Assembly: GCF_028595265.1 (NCBI RefSeq)
Contig: NZ_JAQQXP010000001.1
Location: 1,984,001 to 2,048,000, forward strand
Direction: 5' to 3'
Origin: Alteromonas gilva
Lineage (GTDB): Bacteria > Pseudomonadota > Gammaproteobacteria > Enterobacterales > Alteromonadaceae
DNA: 64,000 nucleotides
Under the pieces are notes generated by a model. That model made no database searches. It was not told the DNA's origin and was given only the letters and a program-made list of their open reading frames with translations. Shown piece by piece: positions 35,071 through 43,574 of the stretch. Each line of letters opens with the position of its first letter. Positions within the stretch are counted from its first letter, which is position 1. Position numbers and translations under genes: made by a program.

Positions 35071-37164
35071 GTGAATAGTGCATGTCATTCACACCATCAG
35101 GAAGTCGATCTGGGCAGGCCGTTCCCGCTGGGTGCGACGGTCACCGAAAATGGCTGTAATTTTGCCGTTACCTGCACTGATGCCAGAGCAGTCGTCCTGT
35201 GTTTATTTCATGCCGATACAGAAGAAGTGCTGGGCGAAATTGTGATGCCTGCCAAGTCTGGCGATGTCTGGCATGCCCACGTAAAAGGCGTTAGTCATGG
35301 ACAGTTATATGGCTACCGGGTTGAGCGTGGTGAGGAGAATTTGCATCATTCCCCCACCGATAAACTATTGATTGACCCCTATGCCAGGCAACTAAGCCGG
35401 CCGTTGCACTGGAATGCCCGCCAGTACAGTGGCGACAGTCAGTTTATGATGGCGAAATGTGTCGTGATAGCGAGCCAGTCTGCGCCGCCGGGGAGTGCCG
35501 ACAGACCTCCTAAACCCACCATTCCGCGCCATCGGCGTATATTGTACGAAGCGCATGTGAAAGGGTTAACCAAACAACACCCTGATGTGCCTGTAGCGCA
35601 GCAGGGTAAATACCTTGGCGCTTGCCATCCGGCGATATTAGAACATCTCAAAGCGCTGGGGATAACCAGCGTGCAGTTTATGCCGCTGGCAGCCTTTATG
35701 CCCGAGCCTTACATTACCGAAAAAGGCTTAACCAATTACTGGGGGTATAACCCGGTTAACTATTTTGCGCCAGAGCCACGCTACGGTCAGGACGATCCGC
35801 TGACTGAGTGTCGCACAATGGTGGATGAATACCACGCGGCTGGCTTTGAAGTGATTGTTGACGTGGTTTATAACCATACCGCAGAAGGCGGACCTGACGG
35901 GCCGTTACTCAGTTTTCGCGGGATGTTTCCGCACCAGGCTTATCTGATGGAGCAAACGGCTAAAGGCAAGTTGGTCTATAGCAACCATTCGGGCTGTGGC
36001 AACACCGTTTATTCAGCCCATCCTATAATGACCAACATGATCATGGATGCGTTACGTTACTGGGTAAGTGACATCGGTGTGGATGGCTTTCGGTTTGACT
36101 TAGCGGCATGTTTGGGCCGCGATCCCCAGCAGTTTTCGGTATTTGCGGGATTGCTTCGGGCTATCAGTCAGGATCCGCAGCTCAAATCGGCAGTGCTCAT
36201 TGCTGAGCCCTGGGATATCGGTCCCGGTGGATATCAGCTGGGCACCTTTGGCGCCAGATGGTTTGAGTGCAATGACAAGTTTCGCGACTCGGTGCGCGCC
36301 TTCTGGCGTGGTGACAAAGGCATCAAAGCAGATTTCGCCACGCGCTTAATGGGCTCGCGGGACGTCTTTCATAAAGGCTATCGCAATATTAATACGTCAG
36401 TGAACAATGTCACCTACCATGATGGTTTCACCCTGCAGGATTTGGTCAGTTATGCCGAACGACACAATGAGGCAAATGGCGAAGAAAACCGCGATGGTCA
36501 TGGCCACAATTTATCGGCCAACTACGGCGTGGAAGGGCCAACCTCTGACAAGGCCATTTTGGCGCGCCGTGAGCAGCAAAAACGCAATTTCTTTGCAACC
36601 CTGCTATTTTCTCAGGGGACCCCGCATATTCTGGGCGGAGATGAACTGAGCCGCACGCAGCAGGGCAATAACAATGCCTATTGTCAGGATAATGAAATCA
36701 GCTGGTTTAACTGGGAACTGAATAAATATCAGCAAGACTTTTTGGCCTATTGTCGTCACGTGATCAGTATTCGCCAGCAGTCAGAGTTACTCAGCAGAAT
36801 GTTTTTGGACGATGACGCCTACCAGTTACACAACAATGTGGCGGCTGTAAACTGGTATAACCCTGACGGTAGTGACAAAGGGAACGATGATTGGGCATCG
36901 CACAGCAATAAAGCTTTTGCGGTAGAAATCATTGGCCATAAAAATACCGTAAAAGAGCCTGAACACTGGTTGTTGTGTTTTAACGCCAGTGACAGGGACG
37001 TAAAATTTAATACCCGTCTGCAGTCGCATAACGGTGGCTGGTCACTGGTATTGGATACCCGCTACAGTCATCCAGCCAAGCAGCCTCATTTGCGCGTACA
37101 GCATTTATTTTTGCAAGCTAAACAGTCTTTCGTTCTTTTTCGATATACCGAATTTCCGCTTTAG
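35071..37164 (+). CDS. glgX: Glycogen debranching enzyme
   Basis: A 697-aa GH13 isoamylase-type debranching enzyme. An N-terminal CBM48 (about 10-110, LGRPFPLGATVTENGCNFAV) precedes the barrel with FEVIVDVVYNHTAEG, the nucleophile motif VDGFRFDLAACLG, IAEPWDIGPGGYQLG and VTYHDGFTLQDLVSYA. The start is GTG, 2 nt after the glgB stop, with AAGGAT as ribosome binding site inside the glgB end. It removes alpha-1,6 branches during glycogen breakdown. No glgC, glgA or glgP is present in the window. Confidence 0.95.
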   Translation: MNSACHSHHQEVDLGRPFPLGATVTENGCNFAVTCTDARAVVLCLFHADTEEVLGEIVMPAKSGDVWHAHVKGVSHGQLYGYRVERGEENLHHSPTDKLLIDPYARQLSRPLHWNARQYSGDSQFMMAKCVVIASQSAPPGSADRPPKPTIPRHRRILYEAHVKGLTKQHPDVPVAQQGKYLGACHPAILEHLKALGITSVQFMPLAAFMPEPYITEKGLTNYWGYNPVNYFAPEPRYGQDDPLTECRTMVDEYHAAGFEVIVDVVYNHTAEGGPDGPLLSFRGMFPHQAYLMEQTAKGKLVYSNHSGCGNTVYSAHPIMTNMIMDALRYWVSDIGVDGFRFDLAACLGRDPQQFSVFAGLLRAISQDPQLKSAVLIAEPWDIGPGGYQLGTFGARWFECNDKFRDSVRAFWRGDKGIKADFATRLMGSRDVFHKGYRNINTSVNNVTYHDGFTLQDLVSYAERHNEANGEENRDGHGHNLSANYGVEGPTSDKAILARREQQKRNFFATLLFSQGTPHILGGDELSRTQQGNNNAYCQDNEISWFNWELNKYQQDFLAYCRHVISIRQQSELLSRMFLDDDAYQLHNNVAAVNWYNPDGSDKGNDDWASHSNKAFAVEIIGHKNTVKEPEHWLLCFNASDRDVKFNTRLQSHNGGWSLVLDTRYSHPAKQPHLRVQHLFLQAKQSFVLFRYTEFPL

Positions 37165-37251
37165 TTTACATAAACTTACGTCATTTTTGGAAAAATCCCT
37201 GTTATACTAAGCGCCTATCAAGCGCTTTTCATTCTGTCGTGGGGTGGTATT

Positions 37252-38829
37252 ATGCGCAACCAGCTAAATGTAGAGGGTAGTTTAATGCAAAACAGTGGTG
37301 GCGCTCAGCCTCATAATTCGTGTGATATTGGTGTAATCGGCTTAGGCGTGATGGGTAAAAATTTAGCCATGAACCTGGCTGATCATGGTTATCGTGTGGC
37401 ATGCTTTGATCTAGACAGTAAGCGTATCGATGCTATTGTCGCCCAGGATGAAAAAGAACGCGGCGACCAGCCAGCCCGAATTGTCCCTGTTACTGATCTG
37501 ACTGAACTCACTTCTGCGCTCATTTCCCCAGCGGTAATTTTATTATCCATACCCGCAGGTGCACCGGTCGATGCGGTTTGCGAGCAACTCATTAAGGTTG
37601 GTATCAATCCGGACGATGTGGTGATTGATACCGGCAACAGTTTGTGGAGTGACTCCGTCGCCAGGGAAAAACGTTTCGCTGACAAATTCTTATTCTTTAC
37701 CACCGCCGTTTCTGGTGGCGAAGTGGGCGCCCGTTTTGGACCCTCTTTAATGCCTTCCGGCTCTGAGCAAGCGTGGCAAAGAGTCGGGCCAATGCTAAAG
37801 GCCATTGCCGCCAAAGTCGACCCGCAAACGGGTAAACCCATTGAGTCATCGACACCCGGTCAGCCTGTGACAGAAGGCGAGCCCTGCGCGGCGTATATTG
37901 GTCCTAATGGTGCCGGGCACTACGTGAAGATGGTTCATAACGGGATTGAATATGCCGACATGCAGCTTATCTGTGAAGCCTACCAGGTGATGCGCGTCGC
38001 TCTGAATATGACCCCCGTTGATATTGCAAAGGTGTTTCGTCGCTGGAATAAGGGGCCACTGGACTCCTACCTGATTGAAATCAGTGCGGAAGTGCTGGAA
38101 CAAATCGATCCGCAAACCAATCAGCCTTTAGTGGATGTCATCCTCGATAAGGCCGGACAAAAAGGCACTGGCTTGTGGACAGCAGTGAGTGCGCTGCAAA
38201 CCGGTAGCCCGGCACAAACCATCGCCCAGGCGGTTTTTGCTCGCAGCCTGTCGAGTTTAAAAACAGAACGGGTTGCGGCCGCAGAGATATTGGCCGGCCC
38301 GGATATCGCGCCGGTCAGTGAAGCGCAGCGAGAAGCCACGATCACCCAACTGGAGCATGCGCTGTACTGCTCAAAAATTTGTGCTTATGCGCAGGGCTTC
38401 CAGTTAATGAAAAGTGCAGCTCAAGAGCAGGGCTGGACCCTGCACTTTGCTGAAATTGCCAAGATATGGCGTGCCGGTTGTATTATTCGGGCGGTATTTT
38501 TACAGTCGATCGCCAAAGCCTATGAAAGCGATTCAGCGTTACCTAACTTGTTGGTGGACCCGTTCTTTGCCGAGCAAATAGCCACCTATCAGGCGGATTG
38601 GCGTGCAGCGGTATCATTGAGTGCACAGCAGGGCGTTGCTTGCCCAGCAATGATGTCTGCGCTGAGTTACTATGACTCCTATCGCACTGCGGTGTTACCA
38701 GCGAATCTGCTACAGGGACAGCGCGACTTCTTTGGTGCTCATACTTTTTCTCGTACGGACCAGCCCATTGAGGAAAAATACCATATTGAATGGAGTGATC
38801 CTTCGCGGCCTTTACAGCTTATCCAGTAG
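37252..38829 (+). CDS. gnd: 6-phosphogluconate dehydrogenase, decarboxylating
   Basis: A 525-aa enzyme that converts 6-phosphogluconate to ribulose-5-phosphate with NADP+. The coenzyme motif IGVIGLGVMGKNLAMNLADH is preceded by a 25-aa N-terminal extension. The substrate motif GPNGAGHYVKMVHNGIEYAD and IWRAGCIIRAVFL are intact. Compared with the usual 468-aa form it also has a roughly 17-residue insertion before EGEPCAAYIG (PQTGKPIESSTPGQP). GGGGTGG precedes the chosen ATG. It competes with Edd for 6-phosphogluconate. Confidence 0.95.
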   Translation: MRNQLNVEGSLMQNSGGAQPHNSCDIGVIGLGVMGKNLAMNLADHGYRVACFDLDSKRIDAIVAQDEKERGDQPARIVPVTDLTELTSALISPAVILLSIPAGAPVDAVCEQLIKVGINPDDVVIDTGNSLWSDSVAREKRFADKFLFFTTAVSGGEVGARFGPSLMPSGSEQAWQRVGPMLKAIAAKVDPQTGKPIESSTPGQPVTEGEPCAAYIGPNGAGHYVKMVHNGIEYADMQLICEAYQVMRVALNMTPVDIAKVFRRWNKGPLDSYLIEISAEVLEQIDPQTNQPLVDVILDKAGQKGTGLWTAVSALQTGSPAQTIAQAVFARSLSSLKTERVAAAEILAGPDIAPVSEAQREATITQLEHALYCSKICAYAQGFQLMKSAAQEQGWTLHFAEIAKIWRAGCIIRAVFLQSIAKAYESDSALPNLLVDPFFAEQIATYQADWRAAVSLSAQQGVACPAMMSALSYYDSYRTAVLPANLLQGQRDFFGAHTFSRTDQPIEEKYHIEWSDPSRPLQLIQ

Positions 38830-38852
38830 TATCAGGCCTGCGTGGAGAGAAT

Positions 38853-39236
38853 ATGAGTAATAACGATCAGTGGCGCGACAAACTGAGTGCCGAAGAGTAC
38901 CGGGTTACCCGCCAAGCGGGCACGGAGCGCCCGTTCAGCGGCTCATTATTATATGAGTCGCGCAGTGGGACATACCAGTGTAAGTGCTGCGGTGCCAAGC
39001 TGTTTGATGACAGCAGTAAGTTTGATGCCGGCTGCGGCTGGCCATCGTTTTTCGCTCAGACTGACGATGATAATGTCGGTTACCGCTTTGATGAAAGTCA
39101 TGGTATGCGGCGCACTGAGATTTATTGTAAGCATTGCGATGCCCATCTAGGGCACGTATTTGATGACGGTCCGGCGCCTACCGGCCAGCGTTATTGCGTA
39201 AATTCAGTCAGTTTAGATTTTATTCCGCAAGACTAA
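38853..39236 (+). CDS. msrB: Peptide-methionine (R)-S-oxide reductase
   Basis: A 127-aa MsrB that repairs methionine-R-sulfoxide. The two zinc-binding CxxC pairs lie in YQCKCCGAKLFD and IYCKHCDAHLGHVF, and the catalytic cysteine in QRYCVNSVSLDF. The segment KFDAGCGWPSFFAQ carries a further cysteine in a position often used for resolving. It is 23 nt downstream of gnd and may share its transcript. The GAGAG ribosome binding site is close to the ATG. Confidence 0.96.
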   Translation: MSNNDQWRDKLSAEEYRVTRQAGTERPFSGSLLYESRSGTYQCKCCGAKLFDDSSKFDAGCGWPSFFAQTDDDNVGYRFDESHGMRRTEIYCKHCDAHLGHVFDDGPAPTGQRYCVNSVSLDFIPQD

Positions 39237-39275
39237 CGTACACGTTTCCCAGGACTCACCTACACAGCGACCATC

Positions 39276-39298
39276 AAAGGCAGTGCAGGGCTGCCTTT
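39276..39298. terminator. Probable terminator downstream of msrB
   Basis: AAAGGCAG (39276-39283) pairs with CTGCCTTT (39291-39298). The flanks GACCATC / AGGTGGTC extend the stem imperfectly. It lies 40 nt past the msrB stop. Confidence 0.5.
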
Positions 39299-39644
39299 CA
39301 GGTGGTCGAAATCCGTACCGCTCAACCTGTCGACACCATGCACTGCTGGCTGTTTTATGTTCAATGACGTGTGAAGTGGCGCCATTTCTTAATCTAATTG
39401 TGATTATTCATAAAAAAATACGCTTTTTTTTATGTAATTGAATTTCACAATTGTTAGTAAACTGTTGAAGTAAAGGTCGCCACAGTGAATGCGATGAGCC
39501 ATCAATAGTGGGTTTTTTGAGGGCGAATTTCAGCGCTGAACTAATAATGCGGGTTTAACACTTCACACTGGCGAACTTACCCATGAGGTTATACATCAGC
39601 GTAGTGGGCGTTAGCGCCCGCGCAAAAAAACGACTCTCACCTAC
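39299..39644. other. Intergenic region between convergent msrB and DUF2989 gene
   Basis: About 345 bases, AT-rich around 39390-39470. No gene, RNA or repeat is supported. Confidence 0.45.
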
Positions 39645-40529
39645 TTATAAGCGGTCTATTTTCAGGGCTTTTGCATCAAACTCACGGGCTTCCAGCGCAT
39701 CGATGATGTCGTCAGCAATTCGATCTAACAGCGCAGCGGGGAGTTCATGCTTAGCAGCCATCGCCGTTAACTGACTGTTATCAGTACTCTCGGCAAAATG
39801 ATTGGTCACTTTGGTCCAGACGTACGCCATTCGGTAATTTTCGGTATCTAATGATAACGACGTTAATAACCCCGTAATTCGGCCATCAATCTCCTCATCG
39901 ACGTTGGCATAATGGCTCAGCGCTTTAAACAGGGCATTGCGCGCCGCCTTTGGGTTGTCGGCGATTTGAATACTGGCGAGGTCAACATAGTACTTGGGCT
40001 CGGCAAATACGTCGCGCTCAGCTGCGTCGACAAAACGTTGTTTTGCGTCCTCGTAGCCAAACCTTGACCATTGATAGTAAGAAATATAAGGATCAGGTGA
40101 GTGCTTTGTTTGCCACTGCAGTTCTTTAAGGGTTTGGGCCACCGACACCGAGGCCTGTTTACGGGCAAATTCTTTGTCGCGGTATTTTACATGTTGGATT
40201 TGCGCCGCTTTGTTGATGCACTGCTGATAATTTTCATAATTAACCAGTAAATCATACTTGGGTCTGTCACTGTCGTCATCCTGGTAATCATAGCGGTGGC
40301 GTACGATTTCGGATTTTTCGGTACGACACCAGCCGTCGGTATTTAGGTCACTGCAAAATTGCGGGTTGTCTTCGCAGATTTGCTTTATCGAAGGGGCAAA
40401 AAAATCACTGCAACCGGCGAGCAACAGAATGCCTGACGCCAACAAGGCGCGGCACAAAAATGTGGATAATTTACTAAACAAATTAGGTTGAATCGTTAAT
40501 TTGGTTATTTTTTTGAAACTTTTCAACAA
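39645..40529 (-). CDS. DUF2989 lipoprotein
   Basis: A 294-aa protein with a long basic N terminus and a lipoprotein signal (FLCRALLASGILLLAGCSDF, with lipobox LLAGC and Cys near residue 40). IKQICEDNPQFCSDLNTDGW follows, typical of DUF2989 proteins of Shewanella/Alteromonadales. The mature part is alpha-helical and Tyr-rich. Function is unknown. It is divergent from the second GAPDH gene, an arrangement I also recall from Shewanella. Confidence 0.85.
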   Translation of the reverse strand: MLKSFKKITKLTIQPNLFSKLSTFLCRALLASGILLLAGCSDFFAPSIKQICEDNPQFCSDLNTDGWCRTEKSEIVRHRYDYQDDDSDRPKYDLLVNYENYQQCINKAAQIQHVKYRDKEFARKQASVSVAQTLKELQWQTKHSPDPYISYYQWSRFGYEDAKQRFVDAAERDVFAEPKYYVDLASIQIADNPKAARNALFKALSHYANVDEEIDGRITGLLTSLSLDTENYRMAYVWTKVTNHFAESTDNSQLTAMAAKHELPAALLDRIADDIIDALEAREFDAKALKIDRL

Positions 40530-40661
40530 TTTGGAGTTGCCCCTTTGATTATTTAGAATACCTGCTTGCAGAGATAAGGCGTTGTTACAGGTATTGTACT
40601 ACCGACTGCTTCTGCTCACATCGTCAACTTTATACATGATTTTTTTGGTGAAGGCACTAGT

Positions 40662-42107
40662 ATGAACCACCCATTTGAGCAAGAATTGCAATCCAGCTGG
40701 CAGGAACGTCAGGAATATGCGGAAATGATGTTACCAATCATTGGTAAATTATATCGCAATAAATCCATCGAAATCACAGTGTACGGCCGTACTTTACTCA
40801 ATGCCAGCGCGATTGATGTGATTAAAGCTCATCGAAAAGTACGATTACATGAAGGCATTAAACTGCGTCTGCGGGAGAGCTTTCCGGTCCTGGAAGCCAT
40901 CCACGCGATGCCGCTGGCACCGGCACAAATCGATATTGGTAAACTGGCCTTTGATTTTCACTACGGCAGCGGCGTTGATAAAACGGATCTGAGTGCGTAT
41001 TTGCACAAAAAACTCGCCGATGTCGTCAGTAAAACAGATGAACATACCCCTCAGGATGTGGTTTTGTATGGCTTTGGTCGCATTGGGCGATTGCTGGCAA
41101 GATTAATGATCGAACGTCAGGGGCAAAGCAACAAACTGCGTTTACGGGCAATTGTCGTGCGCGGTGGTCGTGAGGGGGATCTGGAAAAACGCGCCAGCTT
41201 ACTGCGCCGCGATTCTGTGCACGGCCCGTTTAATGGCAGTATCACGATTGATCATGAGCGCAATGCGCTTAAAGCTAACGGCGCTTATATTCAGGTCATT
41301 TATGCCAACAGCCCCGATGAAATCGACTACACCGCTTATGGTATCAACAATGCCCTGATTATTGATAACACCGGTATTTGGCGCGACCGTGACGGACTGG
41401 GTTTACACCTGAAAGCGAAAGGCGCTGCCAAGGCGCTGTTAACGGCGCCCGGTAAAGGTGATATCAAGAATATTGTTCACGGCGTCAACGATAAAGATAT
41501 TTCGCCCGCCGATACCATCGTGTCGGCTGCCAGTTGCACCACCAATGCCATTACGCCGGTACTCAAAGCGTTGGATGAGGAGTTTGGTATTGCTAACGGC
41601 CATGTCGAGACCGTTCACTCCTACACTAACGATCAAAACCTCATCGATAACTATCATAAGGGCGAGCGTCGTGGTCGCAGTGCACCACTGAATATGGTGA
41701 TCACCGAAACCGGTGCGGCGCAGGCAGTTGCTAAGGCATACCCTAAGCTGGCAGGCAAACTCACGGGCAACGCGATCAGAGTACCCACGCCGAACGTGTC
41801 GATGGCAATTCTTAATCTCAACCTGAATGAAGCGACGGACAAAGTCAGTGTCAATGAGTTTTTGCGTGATACCGCCTTGTTCTCTTCGTTGCAGCATCAG
41901 ATAGATTACACCGCGTCAACCGAGGTGGTGTCGACTGACATGGTTGGCTCGCGAGCGGCGGCGGTAATTGATTCTCAGGCCACCATTGTGGCAGACAACC
42001 GTCTGACACTCTATGTTTGGTACGATAATGAGTTTGGTTACAGCTGCCAGGTAATGCGGGTTGCTATGAATATGGCAGGGATTACGATACCGGCGTTACC
42101 GGTATAA
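40662..42107 (+). CDS. Second, long GAPDH (481 aa)
   Basis: A 481-aa glyceraldehyde-3-phosphate-dehydrogenase-family protein. An N-terminal helical extension of about 125 residues precedes the Rossmann motif VVLYGFGRIGRLLARLMIER. The catalytic cysteine lies in SAASCTTNAITPVLKALDEE, and WYDNEFGYSCQVMRVA is the C-terminal signature. Such long forms occur beside the classic GapA in Vibrio/Shewanella-type genomes and may serve gluconeogenesis or use NADP; coenzyme preference cannot be read here. Divergent from the DUF2989 gene. Confidence 0.9.
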   Translation: MNHPFEQELQSSWQERQEYAEMMLPIIGKLYRNKSIEITVYGRTLLNASAIDVIKAHRKVRLHEGIKLRLRESFPVLEAIHAMPLAPAQIDIGKLAFDFHYGSGVDKTDLSAYLHKKLADVVSKTDEHTPQDVVLYGFGRIGRLLARLMIERQGQSNKLRLRAIVVRGGREGDLEKRASLLRRDSVHGPFNGSITIDHERNALKANGAYIQVIYANSPDEIDYTAYGINNALIIDNTGIWRDRDGLGLHLKAKGAAKALLTAPGKGDIKNIVHGVNDKDISPADTIVSAASCTTNAITPVLKALDEEFGIANGHVETVHSYTNDQNLIDNYHKGERRGRSAPLNMVITETGAAQAVAKAYPKLAGKLTGNAIRVPTPNVSMAILNLNLNEATDKVSVNEFLRDTALFSSLQHQIDYTASTEVVSTDMVGSRAAAVIDSQATIVADNRLTLYVWYDNEFGYSCQVMRVAMNMAGITIPALPV

Positions 42108-42220
42108 TCAGCTACGCACCGTAAAGCGGCAACCAGGCTACACCGCACAGCTCCATTGGCGCGCTTGCCTGGCTTAACTGGTTGGCGAAATTGGGTGTAG
42201 AGGCGTGCGCAAAGGCGATT

Positions 42221-42252
42221 ACAGCGTTATCCTGAGAATAAGATAACGCTGT
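42221..42252 (+). terminator. Possible terminator after the long GAPDH gene
   Basis: An 11-bp perfect stem (ACAGCGTTATC at 42221-42231 against 42242-42252) with a 10-nt loop. Only a short T-rich stretch follows, and it is 114 nt after the stop, so it could be another regulatory hairpin. Confidence 0.45.
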
Positions 42253-42406
42253 ATTTGTCAGGCGCGTTACCGTACTCTCAGCGGCAGTGCCAACTGTTCA
42301 ATCTATCACCACAAACGACAAAAAACGGCTTTTCACCCTGCAAGTGCATGGTATTGTTATTCATGACTGTGTTAAATTAACCGAAAATTGATAACAATAA
42401 AGACAG

Positions 42407-43537
42407 ATGCATATATCAAGTCAATTCGATAGCGGGAATATCCGTGTTGTTCGCGCAGAACAATGCAACGACATTGTGCTGGCCATCAATAAAGACAATA
42501 ACTCCGATTTTTATCAGTGGTTTCACTTCCGGTTGAGTGGTGAAGTCAATCAGTTGCATCGTATTGCCATCACTGAACTGGCTGCCTCTGCTTATCCGAA
42601 AGGCTGGGAACAGTATAATGTGCTGGCATCCTATGACCGTCAGACCTGGTTCAGGGTCGACAGTGACTTTGACGGCGATGCGCTGACCTTCAGTATTGCC
42701 CTGGAGCAACCGCAGGTTTATTTTGCCTATTTTGTTCCGTACAGCTACGAAAGACACCTGGATTTGCTCGCCGATGCACAATGTTCACCCTTGTGCCGGT
42801 TGGTTCATTTAGGCGAGACCCTCGATGGCAGAGACATGTCGATGCTGGTGATCGGTGAGCCGGGCGAAGGCAAACGTAACATCTGGATTACCGCACGTCA
42901 GCATCCTGGAGAAAGCATGGCCGAGTGGTGCGCTGAAGGCATTATCGGGCGCTTACTGGATGAACAGGACGGCATTGCCCGCGCTCTGCTAGAGCAGGCG
43001 GTGTTTTATATCGTGCCCAATATGAACCCTGATGGCAGTGCTCGTGGCCATCTACGGACCAATGCGGCAGGCGCAAACCTGAACCGGGAATGGCAAACAC
43101 CGACACCTGAGCGCAGCCCTGAGGTGTACTATGTGCTCAACGCGATGCGTGAAGCCGGCGTTGATATGTATCTGGATTTGCACGGTGATGAAGCCTTACC
43201 CTATAACTTTGTGGCAGGAAGTGAGGGGATTCCGGCGTATTCTGAGCGCCTGAAGACGCTGGAAGAACGTTTTAAATCGGCATTGTTGCTTGCTACCCCT
43301 GAGTTTCAGGATGAACATGGATACGCTAAGGATGCGCCGGGCAAGGCCGATTTAACCATCGCATCCAATGCGGTAGGGCAGGCGTTTGAGTGCCTGGCGT
43401 ACACCGTCGAAATGCCTTTTAAAGATAATAATGATTTACCGGATCCATTATTTGGCTGGTCAGCGCAACGCTGTCAGCAGTTTGGTGAAGATTTACTGGT
43501 CGCGACCCATGCAGTTGTTGCCAGCCTTAGGACATAA
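42407..43537 (+). CDS. M14 family cytosolic-type carboxypeptidase
   Basis: A 376-aa zinc carboxypeptidase with an N-terminal beta domain (about 1-125) ahead of the peptidase domain, the architecture of the cytosolic carboxypeptidase (CCP/AGBL-like) subfamily. Zinc ligands are His166 and Glu169 in TARQHPGESMAEW and His259 in YLDLHGDEA. NMNPDGSARGHLRTNAAGAN and LNREW bind the substrate carboxylate, and the catalytic glutamate is in TVEMPFKDNND. There is no signal peptide, so it acts in the cytoplasm; the substrate is unknown. Confidence 0.88.
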   Translation: MHISSQFDSGNIRVVRAEQCNDIVLAINKDNNSDFYQWFHFRLSGEVNQLHRIAITELAASAYPKGWEQYNVLASYDRQTWFRVDSDFDGDALTFSIALEQPQVYFAYFVPYSYERHLDLLADAQCSPLCRLVHLGETLDGRDMSMLVIGEPGEGKRNIWITARQHPGESMAEWCAEGIIGRLLDEQDGIARALLEQAVFYIVPNMNPDGSARGHLRTNAAGANLNREWQTPTPERSPEVYYVLNAMREAGVDMYLDLHGDEALPYNFVAGSEGIPAYSERLKTLEERFKSALLLATPEFQDEHGYAKDAPGKADLTIASNAVGQAFECLAYTVEMPFKDNNDLPDPLFGWSAQRCQQFGEDLLVATHAVVASLRT

Positions 43538-43574
43538 CAACAATAAACAACATTAACAACAAGGGGAATTTGGT

